The translations under genes and the position numbers were made by a program. From NCBI GenBank assembly GCA_015143735.1, contig VKHC01000037.1, positions 1 through 24,622 of the forward strand: a DNA stretch of 24,622 nucleotides. The letters are read 5' to 3'. The notes under the pieces were generated by a model, which saw nothing but the letters and a program-made list of their open reading frames with translations, did no database searches and had not been told where the DNA came from. Position 1 is the stretch's first letter. Each line of letters starts with the position of its first letter. The stretch comes from Synura sp. LO234KE. Lineage: Eukaryota; Sar; Synurophyceae; Synurales; Mallomonadaceae. Of the stretch, positions 10,895 to 19,472 are shown one piece after another.

Positions 10895-11415
10895 GTCAGG
10901 TTCACCTGGTAAAAAGAATAGACAAATTAAACTCGCTATCGATTTTCATCGACTAATTATTTACGAAATCTTATCTATAACATGGCTTATGCCAAGCGTT
11001 AACAAAGCATTAATAAAAATTAACCAAAATATTTTGCGAAACTAGATATGACATCAGGTTACCGTCAAATTAGTATGGATCCTGACTCACAAAAATATAC
11101 AGCAATCATAACCTATCTAGGTTTATTTAAATGACTCTGTATACCTTTTAGTTCAAAAGGAGCCGCTGCTCACTTTCAAAGGGTTATAGCTACCATCGTA
11201 CTCCAAGGTTCGCTCTTCAAAATACTAGAAGTGTGCCTGGACGATATTCTAATATATGCGACGACAGAGCAAGAGTTAGTTAATAGAGTACAAAAATATA
11301 AACTTAAATAAAATCAAACAAATCGCGTGTTTGGTGTAACCGAGGTAACCTTTTTAGGTCACACAATTACAGAGGACGGCATAAAATTTTCACCACGTAA
11401 ACGTGAACATGCATA
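10895..11415 (+). pseudogene. Ty3/gypsy reverse transcriptase relic
   Basis: Conceptual translation shows the classic blocks in order: KLAIDFHRL near 10925, AKLDMTSGYRQISMD near 11038-11080 (first catalytic Asp in LDMTSG), a TGA at 11132-11134, PFSSKGAAAHFQR (family PFGLKNAPATFQR), CLDDILIYA near 11236-11262 (the YxDD box, here with Cys in place of Tyr and both Asp kept), then FLGHTITEDGIKFSP near 11351-11400. In-frame stops and at least one frame change make it non-functional. The order and spacing fit a Ty3/gypsy RT, not a LINE or Copia RT. Confidence 0.85.
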
Positions 11416-11513
11416 GAATTTTTTTAAAACCTAATACGCAAATTGCATGACCTTTACGTGATACGATCAACCCGTACAACCCACGATTAAACATGAAGTG
11501 GACACTATATGTG

Positions 11514-11619
11514 GTAAAAGCATTTAATGATGGCAAAGAAGCTATTATCTATACCTAATCTATTTTGTAAAAGCATTTAATGATGGCAAAGAAGCTATTA
11601 TCTATACCGAATCTATTTT
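11514..11619. repeat. 53-bp tandem duplication inside pol
   Basis: gtaaaagcatttaatgatgg...aatctatttt is present at 11514-11566 and 11567-11619 with one difference (cctaat versus ccgaat). Because 53 is not a multiple of three, it shifts the pol reading frame between RT and RNase H. Confidence 0.95.
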
Positions 11620-11970
11620 CTGTAAAAGAAGCATTGCCTAACTACGGTATGGGTGGATATTTATATCAATTAGAAAACAAGGTAGAATAGCCTATCGCTT
11701 TTCTAAGCAACTCATTACGCCTCAAGAGCGTCGTTGGGCAACACCCGATAAAGAAGCATATGCGATAATAGACGCATTACTTAAGTTCCGATACCTACTT
11801 CGTGACACTCATTTTACTTCACAAAGTAATCATAAACATCTAACTTATATAAATTTAGACTTCAAAAGTCGAGTGCGTTGGAGACTGATCATCCAAGAAC
11901 ATGATTTTGACATACGACACGTATCTGGTCGGGACTACGTCTCGGCCGACGCTATAGATTGCCCCTCCTC
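11567..11970 (+). pseudogene. RNase H domain relic of the Ty3/gypsy pol
   Basis: Reads EAIIYTES, then YGMGGYLYQLENK, a stop, PIAFLSNSL, and after a frame change QERRWATPDKEAYAIIDAL and KFRYLLRD, then NHKHLTYINL, RVRWRLIIQEHDFDIRHVSG and SADAI. These match the family blocks G-x-G-x-x-L-x-Q, E-x-x-W-x-T-x-E-K-E-A, H-K-x-L and the RNase H end V-x-G-x-x-N-x-x-A-D-A-L. The last part belongs to the longest intact frame in the element, 11873-12313 (146 codons, opening with a non-ATG codon). Confidence 0.85.
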
Positions 11971-12016
11971 AAAAGACTTAATCACAGTAGATGAGTTAAA
12001 TCTACTTGATGAAATC

Positions 12017-12070
12017 GATATTCCTGATGAACACTATCAACAAGATATTCCTGATGAACACTATCAACAA
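12017..12070. repeat. 27-bp in-frame tandem duplication
   Basis: gatattcctgatgaacacta plus tcaacaa is present twice, exactly, at 12017-12043 and 12044-12070. In the pol frame it duplicates nine codons (DIPDEHYQQ) between the RNase H end and the integrase zinc-binding region. Confidence 0.95.
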
Positions 12071-13080
12071 ATTGCGTCCGTACATAATTCCATAGAAGGG
12101 AATCGGGGTTTAACAAAAATTATTTATAAACTCATACACGCAAAAAATCTAAAATGGCGAAAGACGAGACAACACACAAAGAAGTTTATTCAAATATGTC
12201 CATTTTTATCAAAAGATATCGGTCGGGAGTGGCTCTCGTTTCAATTAGAGTGCCCCACCCCCCTACCCCGGAAGCCTTCACCCTATTGCAGGGAGGCGCT
12301 ATCTAGCACATGAAGGTAGTTTACGTGCTATGCCATGGTAAATTTTAAATATTTCGAATTCGGCAATCAAAAGATATCGGTGCTTAAAGCGCAAATTACA
12401 GCGAGGCGTCATATACGATCAGTATATACACCATGGCAAAGAATAAATATAGATCCTATAGGGCCATTACCTATAGACTGAGACATGAACAAATACATAA
12501 TAGTCATAACTCACTGCTTCTCTAGATTAGTTTTACTCTATCCATCAAAAGATGTCACAGCAAACTCAGCTGCATATGCATAACTTAATTGCATGGGCTT
12601 CTTCGGTTCTCCATACGAGATCCTGTCAGACAACGGAAAGCAATACGTTAATGACATACTAAAAGAGTTAATATATTTCATGGGTACAGAACAAGCACAT
12701 GCGCATATTCACACGAAGACAACGCAATTGTGAATCGCGCAAAAAAATAGGTTATGCGGCGCCTTCGCAATCTCATATTTCATCCACTTGTTTTAACAAG
12801 ATGGTCAAAATCCTTACCTCTTGTCCAAGGACTGTTTAACGCCTACACAAAGGAAACTATTGGAGTTTCTCCTGCTTAAATAATATTCGGTAATATAAAT
12901 CTAGTAGATCAAAGCATATAATTACCTGAGCGTGAAGATCCCTCAAGTGACTCCAGTTCGCCAATATCCATCAGCTCCTGGATTAAAGAGCTCCTTGAGT
13001 CTCAAACGGCAATAATTTCTGCGGCGATAGATATAAAATTGTTAAAAAAATTAGCAACATTTAAGTGAGAATGATAATAG
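12065..13080 (+). pseudogene. Integrase relic (zinc region and DDE core)
   Basis: The HHCC-type region reads VHNSIEGNRGLTK ... FIQICPFL: the first His and first Cys remain, the second His is Asn and the second Cys is Leu. The core reads RINIDPIGPLP (first Asp), a stop, YIIVITHCFSRLVLLYPSKDVTA, a stop, SPYEILSDNGKQYVN (second Asp near 12628), then after a frame change AYSHEDNAIVNRAKK, where the family has VER: the catalytic Glu is Asn. It continues VMRRLRNLIFHPLVLTRW and ETIGVSPA. Loss of the third acidic residue, plus stops, means it is dead. Confidence 0.8.
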
Positions 13081-13234
13081 AACAATAACTACCTTTCCTA
13101 TAAAGTCATATGTGGGAAAGCGAAAGCTTAATACTTAGCTGGGTAAACTATAAGCACATATGTGTTGGTTGACTATCCTGAGTCACCTCCTACAAAGCTA
13201 CATTTCCTAAGAGTGGTACATATCAATTAATCAA

Positions 13235-13530
13235 CAATACAGGATTAATATATACTTTAAGAAATTTAGCAACAAGTAAAATTGCTGATTACCATGTTTC
13301 ACGTCTTGTTGAATATCATTACGACTCGAACAGAACAAATCCAATAAATATTGCTAGTATTGACAATCAACTAGCAACAGTAGAAGCAATATTAAACATG
13401 AATAGTAATCCTCATAGACCTCGATAAGGGCTTTCCTTCAAAGTTCGTTGGTCAGGTCGAGACGATCGTGACGATTCGTGGGAAACGTATTCAAACCTAC
13501 GACGCAACGCAATTTTTAGTAGCAAATAAA
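13235..13530 (+). pseudogene. Integrase C-terminal region with chromodomain-like end
   Basis: One frame reads KIADYHVSRLVEYHYDS, then IASIDNQLATVEAILNMN, a stop, and FKVRWSGRDDRDDSWETY followed by SNLRRN. The (F/Y)-x-V-(K/R)-W-x-G ... (D/N)-(S/T)-W-E pattern is that of chromodomains found at the C-terminus of chromoviral Ty3/gypsy integrases. The domain is a relic here (one internal stop). It ends in TAA soon after. Confidence 0.7.
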
Positions 13531-13627
13531 TTAGGGAAATTAATCCCTAAATAACTCGCTAAGGACGCATCAATGCACCAGAGAAATTCAAGAACGGCTT
13601 TAAAAGGAAAATTTTTGAGTTAAAGGA

Positions 13628-13653
13628 CTCGACGCCAAGCTTTGCGCGTCGAG
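13628..13653. repeat. 8-bp-stem hairpin after pol
   Basis: ctcgacgc (13628-13635) pairs exactly with gcgtcgag (13646-13653) around a 10-base loop, and is followed by an AT-rich stretch (attttaaatatt). It sits about 100 bases after the last pol stop and before the probable 3' LTR. It may be part of the element's 3' untranslated region. Confidence 0.6.
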
Positions 13654-13782
13654 ATTTTAAATATTATCAGAGCAGACTACTTTTGTGGTTTACCTGCTCG
13701 ATGATTTTCTTAATTATGCTTCGAGTATTGAACATTTCCAAAAGTGAATGCTATATTTTTGAAGCGAATGGGACTCTGCCGT

Positions 13783-14492
13783 TGGTATTTGTATCGTGTC
13801 CTTGACTTAACAATGTGAGAGTTTATGTTGGGAAAAACCGAGAATCATCGAAGAACGACAAGTTTGTTTTCGAGTGACTTTTCGATGCTTGCCGAGAAAA
13901 TTACAAGAAAACAATGAGATCGTTCCGAGATGATTTGAGGTTCGACTAATATAAACTGGGTTTGTGAAAAAAGAGTAAGCGCTAGAATCGATGCAGTCCA
14001 TGAAAAGCATTCCACCTTTGAAGTTGGCTAGGCGAAATGTACGTCATCTTTTTTGTACTATTATGAACCCTCGTATGATTGCACGTATGTACAAAATGGA
14101 AGAAATTATAATTTTCTATTCTGGGTTTGAATCTTGAGACGGGTGGTTGGAATTTAGTAAAGTAGAGACGAAAATCGGGCTTCAAAATTTTTTTAAATCA
14201 CCGATAACGATTACGTCATCGCAGGGTAGGAAGAGAATGCCAAATATTTTTCAAACATGCTGAATTCTGTCATTAAAAGCTCTTGCATGGGTTATATACT
14301 GAAAAAAACTAGCCAGGACGGTTTATATTCACAAATAAACTGATCTAGACCGGTTTATATTCTTACATAAACCGATCACGACCGGATTATCATCAGTAAA
14401 ACCGGCAAATAATTGCGTAGAGGGACCGGTTTTTCCCTTCTTTTTTACAAACCAATTCTTCATCTTCAATTCCTAGTTTGCCTTACATTACA
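13783..14492 (+). repeat. Probable 3' LTR of the Ty3/gypsy element
   Basis: Starts TGGTATTTG and ends ...TTACATTACA, matching the two ends of 9051-9129. A purine-rich stretch (gaagcgaatggga, 13761-13773) lies just upstream and could be a decayed polypurine tract. An internal portion (13831-13981) recurs at 19768-19920, which is expected for an LTR left elsewhere. The right part holds degenerate palindromic repeats (14316-14430). Small open frames on the minus strand here are chance. Confidence 0.5.
14316..14430. repeat. Degenerate ~31-bp palindromic repeats (CCGGTTTAT motif)
   Basis: Three successive units open with gacggtttatattc, gaccggtttatattc and gaccggattatc about 31 bases apart, followed by aaaccggc and gaccggttttt further on. 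The middle unit forms a clean hairpin: cggtttat (14351-14358) with ataaaccg (14367-14374). The cluster lies in the right part of the probable LTR and could be a regulatory (binding-site) array or the R/U5 region. Confidence 0.65.
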
Positions 14493-14748
14493 ACACTCTG
14501 TAATTTTAGCTCAGTCAGATTACTGGCTGATATACGCGTGGCGCCCGTTATAAATGCATTCATTTTATATCGGAGAAATGAGGCATATATATAGGTTGAA
14601 TTTATTATTTCGCTGGCGAGCAACAAATTGGATATAATTTAAGTATTAACAAATTTAACAGATTTTTCTCATCAAAAGTCAGTTCGGATCATATTCCACC
14701 TTATTCGGTCACTTAAGGCGAACATCTTTATCAGATTATAAGTTAGTG

Positions 14749-14810
14749 AATTTGTGCACTAATTAAGTTTTTAAGTTAGTGAATTTGTGGACTAATTAAG
14801 GGTTTCTGGA
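14749..14810. repeat. 29-bp direct duplication, 33-bp period
   Basis: taagttagtgaatttgtg(c/g)a followed by ctaattaag occurs at 14749-14777 and 14782-14810 with one c/g difference and a 4-base spacer. Confidence 0.9.
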
Positions 14811-15699
14811 AGTCATAAGGGTGATAACTAGAGTCAATGTAAGACTTTCCTTGATTATTGTTTCATGTCCGTTATCATCTACAATTCTGCAACCCTCAAG
14901 AGAATAAGTGCAAATATGCGTTAAAACCTAATCTTCACAACACCAAGAAAATTAAGAGATGGTTTACCCGGCTATTCTAATTTCATGTGAACATACGAAG
15001 AATTAATTTTCTCAATTTTTTTAAAATATCGCTCGTTGTAGGAAATTTTGCAGACCTCTGGCACCGAATCTTTTTTAGCTCCGGCTGCTTAGAAACAGTT
15101 GTAATTCAGTTTTTGTTAAAGCTTCGGCATTAATTGGATTTTTTCAGCATATTGATATTGATTGCGGTCCCACCAGAATTCCTGCACATTTTTCGTCGTC
15201 CTCATATTTATTATTTTGTTTCCCAGGGCATTTGCCTCTCAGGGCTTGAGCTCGACCAGCTGCAACACACAAACTGCAGGCGGTCCAAGAACCGGTACAT
15301 ACAGCCTCCTCCATTACAGGTGACTATTACAGCACCTCATGTGATGCACGTAACGGTATATACGCCTAGTTTTTGCCTCAGAACCTCAAGTGATCTGAAG
15401 GCCATCACTCCTATCGCAGGTAAAATGCTTTCCGCTGCAAGCTTCCAAATACCTGCGTATTATATCTGCTGTTGCTGTTCCTCTTGCCCTCTCGTCTGTC
15501 TGCTCCCTCGCACAAGGCGCAACACACCTCCTAGTTGCATTAGGGTGTTGTAACCGTTACGCAAATTGATATGAATAAAACTCCTCGGCATATTCTGGGG
15601 TAAAAATGTCCAGAATTCGATTAGAAAAAATCTTAGATATGATCGGTACGAACACCCCCATACGATATATCTGACGACTTGTACAATAATTAGAATAAG

Positions 15700-15771
15700 G
15701 GATATTCGGGAGTTCCAGAGGAGGGATATTCGGGAGTTCCAGAGGAGGGATATTCGGGAGTTCCAGAGGGG
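15700..15771. repeat. 24-bp unit repeated three times
   Basis: ggatattcgggagttccaga followed by ggag is present at 15700-15723, 15724-15747 and 15748-15771; the third copy ends ggggg instead of ggag. The period is a multiple of three. No reading frame of note spans it. Confidence 0.95.
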
Positions 15772-16436
15772 GGGTGCAGCGTCAACTGGTAGGCCTCAAA
15801 TACTTCCGAGACCTGGCCATGACCGTGAGATGAAGTACTAGTATGTACACTCTAGTACTGGTTTTGGTACTAATGCACGGAAGCTCTTATCACAGAGAAT
15901 AAGCAAGAGGAATTTATGCAGATTACAACGGGAAATGTAAGGAATGTCCCGAACAATCAGAATCGACTTAGTGCGTATCCAGTAAGAAGCAGAGGAGGAA
16001 CACTACCAATAGTAGCTATAAATATACCACTTGGGATGCTTGAATGATTTTGTTAATTCATTTACTTATTTGTCTAAAGATCACTGGTTTTGTAAGAGAC
16101 TTCAACCAATCTACCCTAAGTATAGAGGGTGAGGCAAGATCCCTCAATCCAGATTCAACAATCGGACTTCCTGGATTTATATTTATTTTTTGATGAGATT
16201 GTAGAAAAGGCTCCATGAGGTGAAATCGTTTGAACTCCTGACATTATTGGAATTCTACTGTGAGCTGTAGGTCATCGGAAACTTGCCAAGGTTCCACTCC
16301 TTGGTGGACCGTCAATTGCCTTTAATTGAAAATATTACTTTATAGACAATACAGCTTTTTCCAGCATCCCCTGCCATTTGAAGGCGAATTGAGCTTCATG
16401 ACTTTCCTAGAAAATTCATAATCAATCAAGCCTCCG

Positions 16437-17354
16437 CTAATTTGGAATCCTCGAGAAGACTTCTGCTAAACTTTCCGACCCATCTAAGATCACATGACCA
16501 CCTTTCTCGAACTCTATCAACCGGATATTTCTTTTAGTTATCAAGGTATTCAATCGCTTTCCCTCCTCATACGAAGGCAGCAACCGATCTCGTGTTCCGA
16601 TTAGTAAAGTGGTCGGAACCTCGATGTCTGGGTACTTCTTTTGCATCAGAAAGTTTCCAACAGATAACCAATGTTTTAATCGCCAACTTAGAGTACTCGC
16701 AGGAAAATACATGGATAATTTTTTAGGATAATTTGCGATTTCATTTACCTCCAGTATAGCGTCCTCAAGCGTGACAATTCTATCAATTATTTTTTGCCCG
16801 CGCTCCCTGATTTTTCTTGCGTCTATTACAGTTGTGGAAAGTACTAAAGTTCCAATCACGCCGTAAAAGTTACCCGTATTAGCTATAAGCTTTCCAAAGA
16901 TAGGCCAAGGAGACCGATCAAACGAAGTAGCCGGATTGACAAGAACTAACTCGGATACGCTGTCTGGTTTCTTCAAAGCGACGTAACATGCAAGCAAACC
17001 TCCAAAACTTTCTCCTAATAATATCACTGGCCCAGTTTGCAGCTCGAGGAATTGTATAACATTGAATGCTAAGGATGTAAAAGACGACCTGTCATCTGAA
17101 TTTATGGACATTTTCCATACGTCATAATAATCTAAACTGTTACCGAAGGCCTCTGTTGAAAAGCCGCCGTAGCCATCAAGACCCGGCAAGTAAAGCAGTG
17201 TTCGCTTATCTTCATATGTTGACGCTTGGGCTTTCGAAAATGATACGGAGTTTAAGTGAATATAGCTTTCCGTAGTACTAACAGGATTAGAACCGAGTCC
17301 TAAGTGTGCAAAATCTCTACTAACGAAAAAAAATGTCAAAATGGTGGAAAACAT
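16437..17354 (-). CDS. Alpha/beta hydrolase, PES/esterase-like
   Basis: A 305-residue intronless protein from an ATG at 17354. An alpha/beta-hydrolase fold is indicated by LLYLPGLDGYGG (residues 53-64, oxyanion-loop region), the nucleophile elbow GESFGG with Ser116, Asp256 in GTRDRLLP, and His287 in GGHVILDG: a complete Ser-Asp-His triad. The block LVLVNPATSFDRSPW (136-150) and the LPG-D-G motif are typical of the hydrolase half of plant and algal phytyl-ester-synthase/diacylglycerol-acyltransferase-like proteins (known family function: transfer of acyl groups to phytol or glycerolipids in plastids). Those are usually about twice this length with a C-terminal acyltransferase domain, which is absent. 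The first 13 residues are hydrophobic (ILTFFFV), so a signal or targeting peptide is possible. Substrate is unproved. It is divergently arranged with the S53 protease. Confidence 0.85.
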   Translation of the reverse strand: MFSTILTFFFVSRDFAHLGLGSNPVSTTESYIHLNSVSFSKAQASTYEDKRTLLYLPGLDGYGGFSTEAFGNSLDYYDVWKMSINSDDRSSFTSLAFNVIQFLELQTGPVILLGESFGGLLACYVALKKPDSVSELVLVNPATSFDRSPWPIFGKLIANTGNFYGVIGTLVLSTTVIDARKIRERGQKIIDRIVTLEDAILEVNEIANYPKKLSMYFPASTLSWRLKHWLSVGNFLMQKKYPDIEVPTTLLIGTRDRLLPSYEEGKRLNTLITKRNIRLIEFEKGGHVILDGSESLAEVFSRIPN

Positions 17355-17499
17355 AACGTTTCTCTATTCTACTATGATAATGGGACAGCGGGTTCAAAGA
17401 TTTTTCGTGATTCCTTGCTAAGTATTGAATATCAAATGTTCGTTGTTCGTTCACAGCGTTGGGAATATTTTAAGTGAAATTTTCCGACCATTTTATGTA
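17355..17499. promoter_or_regulatory. 145-bp shared divergent intergenic segment
   Basis: This interval separates the two divergent start codons and must hold the 5' ends of both transcripts unless further exons lie beyond. It is AT-rich with no clear TATA box. The tandem-like gttcgttgttcgttcac (17438-17454) is followed by ag and could be either a transcription-factor site or a 3' splice site for an upstream protease exon. Confidence 0.4.
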
Positions 17500-17500
17500 A
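17495..17500 (+). promoter_or_regulatory. Start-stop upstream codon pair (ATGTAA) overlapping the protease ATG
   Basis: ATG at 17495-17497 is followed at once by TAA (17498-17500), whose last a is the first base of the protease ATG (17500-17502). If the 5' UTR includes it, scanning ribosomes meet a one-codon uORF that ends on the real start. Such start-stop elements are known to stall ribosomes and reduce downstream initiation. Inference only, since the transcript start is not known. Confidence 0.4.
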
Positions 17501-19472
17501 TGTACGGTTGTGATGTTAGTATCTACACATGGCTGGAATTAATTTTTGTCATTCCTCTCTATATGTGTACAATGATAAAGCACGAGCAAACTTTGCAGCA
17601 TAATTTTGATATTTTAGAGGTTGGTATCCCAGATTTGACACAAAATCACACTGTTATAATTGCAGTGAAACAAAAAAATTTGGAGTATCTTGAAACTATT
17701 TTGATTGATATATCGAACTCAGAAAGTATCAATTATGGTAAATATTTGACTAGAGAGGAAGTTGTTGAGATCACCGCGGATTGGTCGGCTACTGAAGTTG
17801 TAGAAATCTTTTTGAGATCAAAAGGTGTTGATTTTTCCACATCAATCTATGGGGAGTATATAACGATTACGAGTCAACTATATAAACTGGAAGAAATATT
17901 TGCGACAAAGTTTTTTGAATTTAATTTCGCACAAAACAGGGTCGATCGAACCTTTGTTCGCGCTTATGAATACTCTTTGGATGATTCGATACTAAATTTC
18001 GTGAATGGAGTATTTAACATCATCGATATACCCATGCAAAAGCTGAGAAAGAAAATTGAAGTAAGTGGAGGAGAAAGCAAGTCTGATACTTATGTCCACA
18101 ACACAAAGTCAAGAGCGCTCAGTAGTATATATGCAGGCTACATATATCCCGGTCTACTTAAGTCTTTCTATCATATCCCATCCTATTTTGGCAGCGCACA
18201 GTCATCTCAGCTTGTATACGCGACGGTTGGGCAGTCTATGTCTCCCGCAGATTTATCATCCTTTCAATCGACATTCTCTCTACCGCAATTCAGCATATTT
18301 CACGACGTGGGAGGGTATGTTAACGACACTGCTTGCTTAGTTGAACTCTCCAATTGCCAGGAGGCGAACCTGGACGTGCAATATATCATGGCTACTTCAG
18401 GGAATGTCCCGACCACATTTTGGTAGGTGATACGGAGAAAGGGAAGGGATGTAGGATAGCGATAGCTATGACCATATTATGTGCGCTTTCGATATGAGAA
18501 TGGAATCTCTTAGCTTTCTCTCAATGTTTTGAATATCTTCATTTTAGGTACGACCCGACGAATTCCTACTTTGTTTCATTCATCACACAGGTAGCAGCAC
18601 AACCCGCTCCGCCCAAGGTCATCTCGATCAGTTACGGCATCGCGGAGTCTGCCATCTCCCAAACCGTTGTGAAGTCATTTAATACCGAGGCTATGAAGCT
18701 GAGTGTACAGGGTGTGACGATCATTGCGTCCTCCGGCGACGACGGGGCGCCTAGCTACACCGCGTCCTCGGACAATAAGTGCTCATACAACCCCACCTTC
18801 CCGGCCTCCTCCCCTTACGTCACAGCCGTCGGGGCCACACAAGGAGTAGAGTCCAATACAGAAGAAATAGTTTGTCAGAGCAACAAGGGTTGCCCGGCCA
18901 CTTCGGGAGGAGGTTTCTCTAAATACAGCGCTGCTCCTGCATTCCAGACCAGATTCATATCCAAGTACTTCAAGTACACTAGTGCCAACGGCATCACGAC
19001 CCGCAGCGGATACAACGCGGCAGGCAGAGGCTACCCTGACGTGACGCTCGCTGGCTATAATTACCTGGTAGTAATTGGGCGGACCCTCGCCGTGGTATCC
19101 GGGACTTCTACCGCCGCCCCGGTCTTCGCCGGAATGGTCTCTCTCATTAATTCCCGGTTACTGGACGCGGGAAGGCCCGTTCTCGGTTGGCTGAACCCAA
19201 AGATTTACGCTTTGAATGGATCGTTTGCCAACGACATAACGGTGGGCGACAATAAGTGCACCAGTTCTTCGTCTGTTTGCTGCATTCAAGGCTTCACCGC
19301 CACACCCGGATGGGATCCTGTCTCCGGCTTCGGATCTGTCGACTACGAGAAACTCTGCAACGCTCTAGCGGAGGGACTAGTCTGCAGCAGCGCGCTCAGC
19401 TTTGCGGGAGGGGCTCAGGTTGCTTCACTTGTGAGCATCGCGTTGGCTGTCGGTCTGTTTTTGTATTTGTAA
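17500..19472 (+). CDS. S53 sedolisin / tripeptidyl-peptidase I-like serine protease
   Basis: Two exons, 17500-18422 and 18548-19472, encode 615 residues. Start: the first in-frame ATG; upstream codons lack ATG. Residues 11-24 (LELIFVIPLYMCT) form a probable signal peptide. A pro-kumamolisin-type prodomain follows (about 34-190, with NYGKYLTREEV). The catalytic set is complete: Glu288 and Asp292 in QEANLDVQY, oxyanion Asp372 in SSGDDGA, nucleophile Ser495 in VSGTSTAAP. Calcium-site residues are Asp537 (NDITVG) and Asp564 (GWDPVSGFG). The last about 20 residues are hydrophobic after small residues (SFAGGAQ), a typical GPI-anchor signal. Family members are acid endo- or tripeptidyl peptidases made as zymogens. 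Length fits the family. The prodomain half is AT-rich and exon 2 GC-rich. Whether it acts as an endopeptidase or a tripeptidyl peptidase cannot be told. Confidence 0.9.
18423..18547 (+). other. 125-bp GT-AG intron of the protease gene
   Basis: Donor GTAGGT at 18423, acceptor ...cttcattttag ending at 18547. Splicing joins ttt tg to g tac gac, giving ...PTTFW-YDPTNSYF and keeping the frame; the joined product restores the S53 order (Glu/Asp motif, oxyanion Asp, Ser). Without splicing, TAG follows the Trp codon immediately, so intron retention truncates the protein before the oxyanion Asp and the nucleophile. A T-rich tract precedes the acceptor. Confidence 0.9.

Larger units (their letters stand above)
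9051..14492 (+). mobile_element. Decayed Ty3/gypsy-type LTR retrotransposon
   Basis: Recognisable pol domains occur in the Ty3/gypsy order RT, RNase H, integrase (10895-13530) on the plus strand, broken by many stops and frameshifts. Two short segments shared between the ends support LTRs: tggtatttgtatcg plus tgacttaacaat at 9051 and 13783, and catcttcaattcctag plus tttgcc at 9098 and 14461. This gives TG...CA-ended copies at 9051-9129 and 13783-14492. No matching target-site duplication is seen (aacag before, acact after), and no clear primer-binding site follows the left copy. Gag and protease are not recognisable. The pol assignment is firm; the exact element ends are inferred. Confidence 0.7.
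14493..16436. other. Gene-poor stretch with an unassigned ORF
   Basis: A 139-codon plus frame at 15134-15553 opens with TTG. It has a Cys cluster (YYICCCCSSCPLVC) and no recognisable family. A neighbouring frame over 15430-15550 gives a hydrophobic, signal-like stretch without an ATG. An ATG-started 43-codon frame lies at about 15914-16045. Small tandem duplications occur at 14749-14810 and 15700-15771, and a hairpin agtactag...ctagtact at 15834-15859. No function is assigned. Confidence 0.4.

Noticed and set aside
13941-13950. ggttcgact as a tRNA or SINE B box (also near 19879)
   Set aside because: No A box at the right distance and no cloverleaf; the motif lies within an LTR-derived repeat.
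14539-14547. tggcgcccg resembling a tRNA-Lys primer-binding site
   Set aside because: Only nine bases match, the site is about 50 bases beyond the probable LTR end, and it follows the 3' LTR rather than the 5' one.
15134-15553. 139-codon frame with a Cys cluster
   Set aside because: Non-ATG start, no family resemblance and no splice pattern I could defend; kept only as a note in the spacer entry.
18065-18340. Frames at 18065-18340 and 19256-19510 overlapping the protease
   Set aside because: They are out-of-frame shadows of the S53 coding exons, which have full domain support.
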